From positions 166,925,501 through 166,989,500 of the forward strand of contig BTPG01000002.1 of the NCBI GenBank assembly GCA_036245525.1: a stretch of DNA of 64,000 nucleotides, read 5' to 3'. Source of the DNA: Semisulcospira habei (lineage: Eukaryota > Mollusca > Gastropoda > Semisulcospiridae). The notes under the pieces were generated by a model. The model was not told where the DNA came from. It did no database searches and was given only the letters and a program-made list of their open reading frames with translations. Made by a program: the position numbers and the translations under genes. Position 1 is the stretch's first letter, and every line of letters starts with the position of its first letter. This document shows positions 38,201-50,200 of the stretch, one piece after another.

Positions 38201-41200
38201 CGGCCTTCAATCAGGTTTTCTCCCCGGTCTCTTGCCATGGCAAGGTAAGGCCTCGTTTCTTTCCCTTGGCCGGCGCTCGGTGCGCCGGGCGGTGGTTCGG
38301 GCTGTCAATTTGGCTACAAGTTTCTTGGAGGTCGCCTTCACATCATGTGCCAAGCGTCCCAGTAGGCAGTTTGGGGCTGTCGTATTCTGTCTAACGCATC
38401 TTGGCTCCTGCGCTTGAGCAGGAGGTCCTTTTAAGCAAAGAATTAAGTGCTGCTCAGTGGCACAGTGGGAGCGTGCTGGGCCCATTACTCTTTGGTCCGT
38501 GGGCCTTAACACGCTCTGCTAAGTGATAGTTAAAAAAAAAAAAGAACAGACAGACAGTCTGCTCACCTGACCAAGACGATGTCGATCGGGGAGGAACTAC
38601 TGGGACCCGTATGCGGTTATTGAGGTGGCTTGTGTCGTTTGCGTGGTCTGGTGGAGCCGCGCTCACTCGCCTTGCGCTTCGGCTGCCTCCTTACTTACTT
38701 ATGCCTGTCACCCCTCGCCGGGTATAGGCTGTCGACGAGAGACCTCCAGCGACCCCTGTCCTGTGCTTCTCCTTTGATTTTACTCCAGGTGGTTCCCAGT
38801 CTCTTGATGTCTGCTTGGAGGTCTCGACGCGAAGTGTTTCTCGGCCTGCCTCTTTTCCTCTTTCCCTGGGGGTTCCATGACAATGCCTGCCTAGTGATAC
38901 TGGAAGCTGGCTTTCTCAGACTGTGACCAATCCATCCCCATCTTCTTCGCCCAATTTCATTCTCTGCTGTTATCTGCTCTGTTCTCTCCCAGAGTCTGAT
39001 GTTGCTGATCTTCTCTGTGTTGCGTGGTGGAGTTGTAGTCCTAGTATGATAAACACACCAGACGCACGCACGTAAGGTTCTTTTAAATAACCCTCATTCA
39101 GCTGCAATCCGTCACACGTGGCTGAAGGATGTAGACAATACTGGATAAACAATTCCAACAATATTTTAATTCAGCGATGCGATCTCCACAAAATGCAGTT
39201 CCAAACTCACAACCACTGATACAATGTCTCTTCTGCAATGTCCACACTCTGACACAAAGTTTCTCATACACAGCGTTTCACACAATGTACACCCCACACG
39301 GGCCACGCACCTACGCTAACTGAGTGTCTCTACAACTGACAAATGCAAGACAATGTACCCATGAGCTTCCCAGCACAACTCTTTTATAGTAACAGGCTTT
39401 CCCAAAAAATCGCGGAAGTTCGTACAACACAACCAATCAGAACAAACTATGTAACTAAAACCCCTAAATATCAATGAATAAACATTACACTGGAATATTC
39501 GGTAAAAATCTGGCTGCTATTTACCAGCCCCTTATGTTGGAAAATCCCGGCGCGCCATGACGTCACACAAAAGTAGGCCAGACAGGTCACGACCTTGCCT
39601 GCTTTATTTTTAAAACAGGCGATTAGTGCACTAGTACTGAACGCTAAGCTACACGCGCGCAGTAAACAAATGAATACTCGAGCTGCTTCTAGACTCTTCG
39701 TGACTCAACTCCGTGCGGCAACGGATAATCAACACCGCACTATTCGTAAACGAAAGTGAAATTCACTGAAAAGGTACGTGATTCGTAATCATGATAGCTC
39801 AAATAAATATTGGATCGTTTCATACGATTTATGCATGACCGTTCTCACAGAACAACACAACCACAATCGTAACACTGGCCAGTGGATTTTCAAAATTCTT
39901 CTAAGGCAACTGTTTATGAAGATCTGTACTCTGTTGACTGTGGTTTGTTTCCTCAAAACACATTACCGATGACATGACTAACTGGAAATAGTCTACTTGC
40001 TTACCAATTTTAGCCTAAGACCCAAAGGGTCCCCCCAGGAGGCTCTCGGGGATCCCTGATAGGGACGAGAGAGCTTTCGGGGATCCCTAACAGGGACGAG
40101 AGTAGCCTCCCCTGCCCATCCGGTCAGGCGCCCGGTGGTGTCTCCTTTAGCCAGTTGTCTACTTCGCTGTTAGCGTTCGGACGCTTTTACCTGAGCCTCT
40201 GACCCTTGGAAAGACTGTGTACGGTTCGACCGTCCCTTACCGGCCTGCCTTCGCCTAGCCTCTCGTCTACCGCTTCTGGCGTGGCCTCCGTCTTCTCTGC
40301 TAGCCCTCGTCTGTGCCTCGTGCTCTTGGCTGGCCCTGGAACCTTCTAGGCTCCCGTCGTCGTCTCCCTGCCATTCCGCCATGGACAGGTAAAGTCTCGG
40401 CCGTTTCCGACGTCTCGCCTGGCTGGGTCGGACGTCGGGCTTCGCTCGAGCTACTGTTGGTTTCTCTCCGCATTTCACGGTGAGTTTCGAGTGTTTCTTG
40501 ATTTCAAAGCTTTATATGGCGGGGTTCGTTACCCGCCCCCGGTCGCCTTTCATGTTTGGGTATGGGCTGCAGTTATCTAGTGCGCCTCTCCCCAGTACGT
40601 CGACCTCCAGTGACCTACTGTCTGGTACTTTGTGCTTCGTCACTCTGCCGTTCCGCCATGGAAAGGTGGAGTATCGGCCACTTCCTGCGTCTCGCCTGGC
40701 TGGGCCGGACGTCGGGCTGCGCTCGAGCTCCTGTTTGTCTTTGCATTCACCGTCAGTTTCGCGTGTCTCTTAATTTTCGAAGCCTTAAATGGCGGGGTTT
40801 GTTACCCGCCGCCGGTCGCCTTTCATGTTTGGGTTTGGGTTGCAGTTGCCAAGTGCGCCTCTTCCCCGTTCGGCGACTTCCAGTGACCTAGTGTCCGGTG
40901 CTTTGTGCTTCGTCCCTCTGCAGTTCCGCCATGTAAAGGTAAAGTCTTGTCCGCTACATACGTCTCCCCCGGCGGGGCCGGACGTCGTGCTTGGCTCGGA
41001 CTTCTGTTTGTTTTGTCTCCGCATTTAACGGTGAGTTTTGCTCGTTAATTCGGAGCTTTATCTGGCGGCGTTAGTTGCCCGCCGCCCGTCACCTTTCATG
41101 TATGGGTATGTGTTGCAGTACCAAGTGCGTTGCTGCCCAGGACGGCGGCTTCCAGTGGCCTGGTGTCCGCCATACTGTAGACCGGGTGCCACCTGCTCCT

Positions 41201-44200
41201 CTGTCATCGGCTGCGCTGGCTGCCCTGCTTGACTGGAGGTTCTTGGTCTCTACTCCGGTGTTCCACCGCCGAGCGACCCGCGACTTCCGCCTCCTTGGGA
41301 CCTTCCGCGGCACGGCGGAATTGTTCCAGCTGCCCTCGGACATGGGATAGCCACTCCTCTCGTCCCTGGTAAGTTTGTAGCTTATTCATAGACGCGTTAA
41401 GCCCGCTGACTCCTCCGGCGAGTCGCCAAGCTGGCTACGTGCCCCCCTCCCGTAAAAAGGAGCCCCGGGCACCGCGACCATGTCGCCTTAGTTCACGCGT
41501 CGGCCCCTCGGCCAAACCTCAAGCCCGCTGACTCCTCCGGCGAGTCGCCAAGCCGGCTACGTGCCCCCCTCCTTGAGCCCCGGGCACCGCGACCTTGGTC
41601 GCTAATTCGTTAAGCGTCGGCCTTTGGCCCTTCTTCTAAGCCCGCTGACTCCTCCGGCGAGTCGCCTAGCTGGCTACGTGCCCCCCTCCTTGAGCCCCGG
41701 GCACCGCGACCTTGTCGCCTGTTACATACAAAAAAAAAAAAAAAAAAAAAGAAGAAGTTGACGCTTGGCCTCGCGGCCCCTCTTGAGCCCGCTGACTCCT
41801 CCGGCGAGTCGCCAAGCCGGCTACGTGCCCCCCTCCATGAGCCCCGGGCACCGCGACCTTGTCGCTAATTAGCTTAAGCACCGGCCTTCGGCCCATCTAA
41901 GCCCGCTGACTCCTCCGGCGAGTCGCCTAGCTGGCTACGTGCCCCCCTCCTTGAGCCCCGGGCACCGCGACTTTGTCGCTAACTAGTCTACGCGTCGGCC
42001 TTCGGACCTGCTCAGCCCGCTGACTCCTCCGGCGAGTCACCAAGCCGGCTACGTGCCCCCCTCCTTGAGCCTCGGGCACTGCGACCTTGTCGCCTATTGT
42101 TGACGCGTTGGCCTCACGGCCCCTCCTAAGCCTGCGGACTCCTCCGGCGAATCGCCGAGCCGCTTTGTGCCCCCACCTTGAGCCCTGGGCACCGCGTCCT
42201 GGTCGCCAATTAGTTCGCGCGTCGGCCTTCGGCCCCAGCTTAAGTCCGTGTGCCCCCCTCCTTGAGCCGGGCACCGCGACCTTGTCTCCTTCGTTCTCAC
42301 TTCGGCACTTCGACCTCAGTCTCTGGGCCCGCTGACTCCTACGGCGAGTCGCCTAGCCGCTTGTGCCCCCTCCTTGAGCCCCGGGCACCGCGACCCTTAT
42401 CGCCTGTTGGTACCCTACGCGGCTTATGGCCCCTCCCTCCAACCCGCTGACTCCGCCGTCGAGTCCCCAGCCAGCTTCGTGCCCCCTACTTGAGCTTCGC
42501 GCACTGCGTCTGGATCGGCCTTCGTGTACCTCGGGACTTCGGGCCGTTTCCCCTGGCGCCTACGGCCTTCCACGTTTCACCGGTTCTCGTCTGTTCACCG
42601 AAGTGAAGCTACGTCGCGCTGTTAGCGCTTGGTTGGGTGCCCCTAGGGGTACACCCAGTGCAGTGGGGTTCGACTTCCTCGCCCTCGTCGCCTGGATAGT
42701 TGCGGCGCCCGACGGTCGTCGCCCGCCCCTCGACTCCCTCCGGGGTCCCTGTCGACCTTTGCCTGGTGCGGCGCTGTCGTTCTCCTCGGGACATCCTCTT
42801 CTTCCCCGCTCCCTGCACCCTTCGCCTCCGGCGTCTCCCCGACCCTCTCCGGGGGATGACTCGGCGTCCTGCGTTCGTCTCTGGCCTGCTGGCGTCTTAG
42901 CCTTCGGCTCCCCGGTTCGCTGGCCTCTCGCTCCCTTCGTGCTCGCGGCCTCCGGTGGTTCCGCCGGCGCCCGTGCTTGCGGCAACCCTTCCCAGCTCTA
43001 GCGGATCTTCCGCGTGGCTTCGAACCCTCCGCCCCTTGCCTTCCTTCGTTCGTGGCGGCCTGGCTCCTTCTTGACCATCTCCCCTGATGCGACGTCGCAG
43101 CTCTACCGTGCTCCTGTGGGTACCCGCGCCCGTCGGCCCTGCCTGGCAGTCTCTGAAGGAACCCTTCTAGGCCTGTGGGCCCAACGCCACCCTTGTGGAT
43201 TGGGTTCCCGCCCTTTCGGACCAAGGCCCTCGCCCTTCGCGCGCAGGTCTCCGCTCTTCTTTGGGAAGTTGCGATGCTGCTCATCGCTCGGCACGGCTCC
43301 CCCGCCTCGGACCCTTTGCGTCGCCTTCAGCCCTTGGTTGTCGCCGCCAGCCTGGACCTACCCGTTGCTTCTACGCGTCCCCATGCCTCCCGCCCCCGCC
43401 TTTGTCTTCGCTTGCCGTCGACGGGACCGTTTCCAGCTCGGCCTCCTTGGTGTGGTCTCCCCTCAGCCCTGGGTCCTTGCGTGGATCGTGGATGCCTTGG
43501 TTGCCCGGGACCTTCGATCTTCCGCCAGCCATTCTCCTCCTTGGTCGACCTGCTTCTGCGGTATCAGTCGGTGGTTCCTCCTCGTAGGGCAGGGATGCTC
43601 TCCTCCTCCGGTTGCTCGCCTGGTCGCCCTGGTCAGCGCCTATGGTCCGACCTCTCGCCCTCGCCGTCTGTTCACCGGGGAATGGTTTTGGTGACCGTCC
43701 GCAACTTGGTGCGTCTTCACGAGCCTCGGATCCAGTCCTTGCCGTTCTAGCCCGTGGGTGGCTGCGGGCGCGGCGGTCCCCTCCTGACTGCGGCTCCAGC
43801 TCCTCCTCCTGATGAGTGCAGCGGCTGATCTCCTTCCCTCGGTCTTCTGCACTCCGCCTCTGGAGGCTGTCCTCCGGCGATCTCTCTACCCTAGTGCCGA
43901 TCTCCCCTGTGCTGCGCCACATCGGCTTCGCTGGACGGACATTCTTAGCTCGGCTCCCGGATCCCCCCTGACCTCGCCACTGCCCCTCTCTCTCTGCGTG
44001 ATTGCCGGTCTCGACGGTTGGGGCGCTCTTCTTCTCCCGAATTCCGCTCGTCGGCCGGCCGCTGGCCCGCGAACCTGACTTCGCGGCACGTCAACCCGCT
44101 GGGACTGGTTGCAGTTGGCCGGCCCTCTGCGCTTGGCGATACGATCTTGGACACAGGACCTCCTCGTCCTTCCGACAACCCCTCTTCGTGGCTGGCCTTC

Positions 44201-47200
44201 AGACGCAGGAGGAACCCGCTCTCCCGACTTCTGCTTCCTCCTCTATCGCCCCTTCGCTGGTGCGCGGACAGCGACTTCTCCCTCCCAGACCGCCTCAGTC
44301 CAGGTCTCCTGTTCGTACTGGCAGACTACCTCTTGCGACGGAGGCAGCTTCTTCACACGGATTGCGCCCTACGCTGGGACATCCTTCGCTGGTTCTGCGC
44401 TCGTTGGGAGACTCCCCCCTTGTCCTCTTCGCCACGAAGTGGACCCTCCGGCTTCCCTCTTCATCTCCCCGTTCCCGACCTCTGGCCTGGGCAGTCGATG
44501 CGCTTGACCCCTTGGGACGGTCTGGTCCTTTACACCTACCCTCCGGCGGTCCTGGTCCTCAAGTCCTGCTCAGCCTCCGGGGATGCAACGCAGTCCTTCT
44601 CCGGGTAGCCGTTCTCCCGGACCGGATCGTGGACTTCCGACCTTCTCAGTCTCGCCACGGGCTCACCCTCCCTCTTCCCACCCCCCGCACGATGCTCGAG
44701 CAGCGCCGACAGCCGCTCTTCCACCCCTGCCGTGAGCGACTTCTCCTACACGCCTGGCGATTGTGCGGCAAGCTCTGTCTGCTGGAGGCTTCTCGAGTGC
44801 GACAGCGGACGCTATCGCTTCAGCCCGCAGTCCTACCAGACGTGTCTACGAGGGAAAGTGGCGTGCTTCGTGCCTGGTGCTCTGACCCCGCCGCCTCTCC
44901 ACCGTCGGCCTGACGTCTCCTCAGCTCGCGGACTTCTTCTCTGGCTCGTCCAAGACCAAGGTTGGCTCCCCTCTGGGGCAGCTGCTTCCCCTCTTGATCG
45001 CCGACGCCTACCGTCACCTCGGCCGTCCCGACCCAGCGCCTGCAAGGACCTGCCCGACCTTATGGCGCGTTTCGGCGTGCAGCGTCCGGTCTTCCTCTCC
45101 CTTGGCCCGCGCTGGGACCTCCCTGGTCCTCCCCTGACTGACTTCGGACCGTTAACACCGCTCCATCTGGCCCGCTTCGCTGACGTGACTCGGAGGCCTG
45201 CTTCCTGATGGCCCTCGCCACGGCGCCCCGCGTCAGCGAGCTCCACACGCCCTCGTCTCGCCCCACCGGCCTGCAGTTCCGAGTGGATGGCTCCGTGCAC
45301 CTACTCCCGGATCCTTCCTTCTCGCTCAGCCTAGGTCTCCCTTGACAGCGCCTCCGGCCCTCGCCGCTCGGCCGCTTACACGACCCGGTTCCTCGGGCAC
45401 TCCGCAGCAAGATCCGGGACAGGCACTTCGTATCTACCTGCTCCAAGTCCGTGCGGAGGGGACGGTCTCGTCCCTTGCCGCCGACCGCTGGCAGAACCGG
45501 CTTCTCGGCCCAAACGTTCTCCTCCTCGCTCCGCTGGGTATTCCGGTCCGCCTATCGCGACCTCTCCCCACAGGGAGCCGGGGCACTGAAGATCCGCGCC
45601 CATGGAACGCGCGCTAGGGCCGCATGTCTCGCCTTCGCCGCGCCAGTGTGGTTAAGGACACTGTGGCGGCGGTGGGGTGGCGGGACGGATCTACCATTGC
45701 CGCTTCTACTCCCGCGCCCTGACAGTCCAGCGCGACGACCTTACGCTGGTGGGCAACTTCTGCGGCGCAACACTCCCTCCAGGCGCCCTCGGCGCTTAGG
45801 CGGCACTTCGCTAAAATTGTCGGGAGTGGGTGATCAGGAGTGACGGGCCGTCTTCGTCCCTGAAGAGGTTTCTAAAAGGGATTGTGCGGCACCCTCCTCC
45901 TCTTTGCCATTCTTCCAGTTAGTCATGTCATCGGTAATGTGTTTTGAGGAAACAAATTAATTTTTCTCTAAAATGTATTTTTTCGAAAAATACTTACCGA
46001 TGACATGACTCGGAGGTCCCTCCCTCCTCCCCGCTTGCCGCTGGTAACTCCGTAGACAACTGGCTAAAGGAGACACCACCGGGCGCCTGACCGGATGGGC
46101 AGGGGAGGCTACTCTCGTCCCTGTTAGGGATCCCCGAAAGCTCTCTCGTCCCTATCAGGGATCCCCGAGAGCCTCCTGGGGGGACCCTTTGGGTCTTAGG
46201 CTAAAATTGGTAAGCAAGTAGACTATTTCCAGTTAGTCATGTCATCGGTAAGTATTTTTCGAAAAAATACATTTTAGAGAAAAATTAATTTTTGTCACTC
46301 TCCAATCCTCTGCTTCATATAGGAGAACTGCTTTTACGTTGGAGTTGAAAATCCGGACTTTGGTGTGTTGTGACAGCTCTCTGGAACTCCACACTTTTTT
46401 CAACTGGAGAAAGGCTGCTCTGGCTTTACCGATTCGTGCTCTGACATCTGCATCAGTGCCGCCTTTTTTGTCTATGATGCTCCCGAGATAGGAGATTCCC
46501 CCCCCCCCCCCCCCCCCCCACCGTGAAGGACTCCACCTCCTCCAATGGGGTGCCAGCAAGCAAGACTGGTTCTTCCCTGGTTGCGTTCAGCCTCATTGTC
46601 TTTGTTTTCTGTTTGTGGATGGTGAGGCCCACTTGGGACGAGATGTCAGCAAGCCTCGTGGTCTTGTCCTGCATTTGTTGATGAGTGTGGGACAGTAAAG
46701 CGAAGTCGTCTGCAAAATCGAGGTCATCAAGCTGTGTCCACAGTGTCCACTGTATTCCACTTCGTCTGTGCTCTGTGGTCCTCTTCATGACCCAGTCTAT
46801 GGCCAGTAGGAAGAGGAACGGAGACAGCAAACACCCCTGCCTGACACCGGTTCTGACCTGGAGCTCCCTTGTGAACTGCTCTTCGTGGATCACGCAACAT
46901 GTCATGCCATCGTAGCTGCTCTTGATCAGGCGGACGAGCTTTGTGGGTACACCGTAGTGTCGTAGGAGTTTTCACAGAGTCTCTCGGTCCACACTGTCAA
47001 ATGCTTTCTCGTAATCCACAAAGTTGACGTACAGCGGGGAGCTCCACTCCAGAGAATGTTCCACGATGATGCGGAGAGTGGCGATCTGGTCTGTACATGA
47101 CCTGGTCTTGAATCCTGCTTGCTGGTCTCTCGGCTGGGGGTCAACGGAGCTCTTCATTCTCTCCAGGATGATCCTGTTGAAGACCTTTCCTGGTACTGAC

Positions 47201-50200
47201 AGCAAGGTGATTCCTCTGTAGTTGGAACACTTGCTGAGGTCGCCTTTCTTGGGAAGCTTGATTAGGTACCCCTCCTTTCAGTCAGCCGGCATCACCTCCT
47301 CTTCCCAGATCTTTCCAAACAGTGGGTACAGCATCTCTACTGTCATCTCTAGGTCTGCTTTCAGAGACTCCACTGGGATGCCATCTGGCCCTGCTGCTTT
47401 GCCGTTCTTCAAAAATGCCACTGCTCTTCTGATCTCTTCCCGGCTGGGTCTGTCACAGCTGATGGGTAGGTCGGTCTCTGCTGGCTGGGGGGTCGGGTGG
47501 GCTGGGTCTGTTCAGTAACTCTTCAAAATACTCGGCCCATCTGTCGAGTTGGTCTGCTCTGTCTGCAATGGGCTTGCCTTCTTTGTCTTTACTGGTCTTT
47601 CTGTATGGCCATACTTGCCCGACAATCTTCTGGTAATGTCATAGAGCTGTTTCATGTTGCTGCTGCCTCTGCTGCCAGGCTGTCTGTTTAGGCCCTCTTA
47701 TCTGCCCTGATACTCCTCTTCACCTTGCGTTTGGCTTCCGAGTATTCCTCCTGTGCCCTTGCTTTGGCTGCTCTCGTGCGACTGTTGTTGACAACTGCTT
47801 TCTTCTGCTTCCTCACTTCTATCATCTTCAAGGTCTGTGCCAACAGCCAGTCCTTGTGATGGTGTTTCCTGACCCTACAGTGTCTTTGCATGTTGAGTTC
47901 AGCGCCTCTCTAACTGCCTTCCACTGCTGCTCTGTGGTGACCGCCTCCTCTTCATTTACTAGCTCCTGTAGCGCTTGAAACCGTTTGGACAGCACCAGTT
48001 TGAACTCTTCTCTCACTCCATTCTCTCTCAGGAGGCCTACATTATAGCGCTATCTTCTTGTTGTCTCTGTGCGGCATTTCTTTAACTTGAGTTTTATTCT
48101 TAAAGTAAGCAGATGGTGGTCTGAGGCGACATCTGCTCCCCTCCTCACTTGAACATCTTGAAGGGATCTTCTAAATTTCTTGCTAATGCAGATATGGTCT
48201 ATTTGGTTCTCTGTAGTATGGTCAGGTGAGACCCAAGTTGCTTTGTGTATTCTTCTGTGTGGGAAGATGCTGTCTCCAATGACAAGTCTGTTCAGAGCAC
48301 AAAAGTCTACAAACCTCTCCCCCGTTCTCACTCATCTCCCCTAGTCCCTGTCTCCCCATCACCTCTTCGTATCCGGTGTTGTCCTCCCCTATTTTGGCAT
48401 TAAAATCGCCAATGACGATGGTGATGTCTCGCTCCGCACAAATGTCCACAGCACTCTGGAGTCGGTCGTAGAACTCTTGTTTCTCTTCCTCGTCACTGTC
48501 ATTAGTGGGCGCATAACACTGGATGACGTTCAGCTTGATCTTTTTCTTGGTTCTAAAGGCTGCTGTGATAATTCTTGGCCCAAGAGGTTCCCAGCCCATC
48601 AGAGCTCTCTGTGCCACTGGTGACAGCATGAATGCTACTCCTTCTGTATGGGGGGCATTCTCCTCTTCATGACCTGAATACAAAATCATCTCCCCACTTA
48701 ACAGCCTTTTCTGGCCAGACTGCGTCCATCTGGCTTCACTGATACCTAGCAGGGAAAGGTTGTACTTTTGCATTTCCGCTGCTATCTGGGCGGCCTTGCC
48801 GCTCTGGTACATGGTCTTGACATTCCATGTGCCCATGGTTGTGTCCCTGGATAGAGAGAGGCGGCTCGGTCCTGTGGCTTCCGAAGACTTGAGGCTTTCA
48901 CCACACGATGTCATAAATCTTCTGGTAGAAGAACCTTCCTCCTCCAGGAAAGGAATTGCTGTTTGTCTTTTCGTCGGCGTTTTTGTTGCTATTTCCTTAT
49001 TTGCAGGGTGGGGAAACTACCCCCACGCCCAACCTTCCTACGAGGACCAGGGGTTTTCTGTCGTCACCTTCCCTTAGACCATGTTGGTTCACGGCACCTT
49101 ATTTCATTCGGTGCACCCCTCTCGCGAGGGACCCCCTATCCACCACACAGGGGACGCGCCTCAACGCCATATGGTCCCAGCGCGAGGTTCGGCTTCCTCC
49201 ACATTGTGTTTATGTTTTAGCGGTATATATTGGATACGGCTGCCGTTTACACCTGGCACAGAGAGGGTGTGAACGGTACGCACTTGGACTTGGTGTGCAG
49301 TGTCCTTATCTTACCCTCGTTATGACATAATCATATGGTCTCCGGAAAAGCATGGGGTTCTTTTCCACACTACCGCACAGAGGTGAGCTTACTCTGGGTA
49401 AGTTAGACTTGATTGCGCTGGGCCATGCAGCATGCGGTAGGTAAACTTTGAATGTGTGACAGTATCATGTGGGCGCGGGGTGCTTGTTTGCGTGGCCTCC
49501 CGGGCCACGGCCGCTCGTCGCTCACCTTGACTATGTTGCAGGAATAGTACGTGCCACTTGTCAGACGAGACGCATGCGGCGTACCACCCCTACCCTGGCG
49601 GCGCGTCCGGCCACGCCTGCGGCTCCTGCGCGCTCTGGGTGGAAGAACGCGGTCACAGTTTGGGGCTCCTTCGGCGCAAATGACCGTCGCCGTCCGGGGT
49701 CCTCCCGCTACCGCTACGGATCGGCTTAGGAGATGCTTTTCCGACAGGACGCGCCAGCCTCTTCGAGATCCGCTCCGACCTTGGGGAACAGACGACACGC
49801 CGGACGCGTGACCACAGCTCACGCCCCAGGACTGCATGTTCCTCTGCACCCTCTCGGACAAAGCCCGCTCACTCCTACGGGGAGTCCAATAGCCAGCAGA
49901 GTGCCTGCCTCACTGAGGTCTGCCTGCAGAGACCTTCGTCGCCGTGTCCGGTGACTGTTGGCAGACCCGATAGCTTGCATGACGTCGGAGGCCCACGCGC
50001 CCCGCGCTTCCGTCGGCCGCCTCTTCGAGGCCCTCCCGCAGCAACCTTCGGCGCATCGCCCTGTGACCGATGACGGACCTCACAAGTTCAAGCTCGCTAC
50101 CTCCCCCAGGGCCAAGCGATCTCCACCCGGTCCGCCTACCCTGGTCCGGCTGCACCTCCGACCACGCTTCCGATGTCTGCTTCACTTGGCCGGAGGAACT

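Larger units (their letters stand above)
39945..46289 (+). mobile_element. DIRS-B3, complete but coding-defective DIRS element
   Basis: This 6,345-bp plus-strand copy runs from TTGTTTCCTC to GAGAAAAATTAAT. It is inserted into RTE-2 at GTGGT|TTTTGTC; RTE-1 keeps the uninterrupted GTGGTTTTTGTC (near 22020), so no target bases were duplicated. The order is terminal repeat, three leader units, tandem array, RT, RNase H and recombinase remnants, internal complementary region and terminal repeat. It is nearly identical to DIRS-B1 and 338 bp longer, mostly because of extra array units. Confidence 0.92.
38691..49187 (-). mobile_element. RTE-2, second RTE retrotransposon copy, split by a solo LTR and DIRS-B3
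   Basis: Same family and same ends as RTE-1: (TAAG)n-type 3' tail at 38691 and GCGCGAGG 5' end at 49187, with a 13-bp target duplication. Its parts are 38691-39017, 39875-39944 and 46290-49187. The solo LTR (39018-39874) and DIRS-B3 (39945-46289) interrupt it. A 31-bp insertion with a 22-C run lies at 46493-46523. It sits in the DIRS-A leader intron. Confidence 0.9.

Noticed and set aside
41395..42470. Regularly spaced repeats resembling a CRISPR array
   Set aside because: Units are direct repeats of about 115 bp with degenerate, related spacers, inside a eukaryotic retrotransposon. No short conserved repeat with unique spacers.
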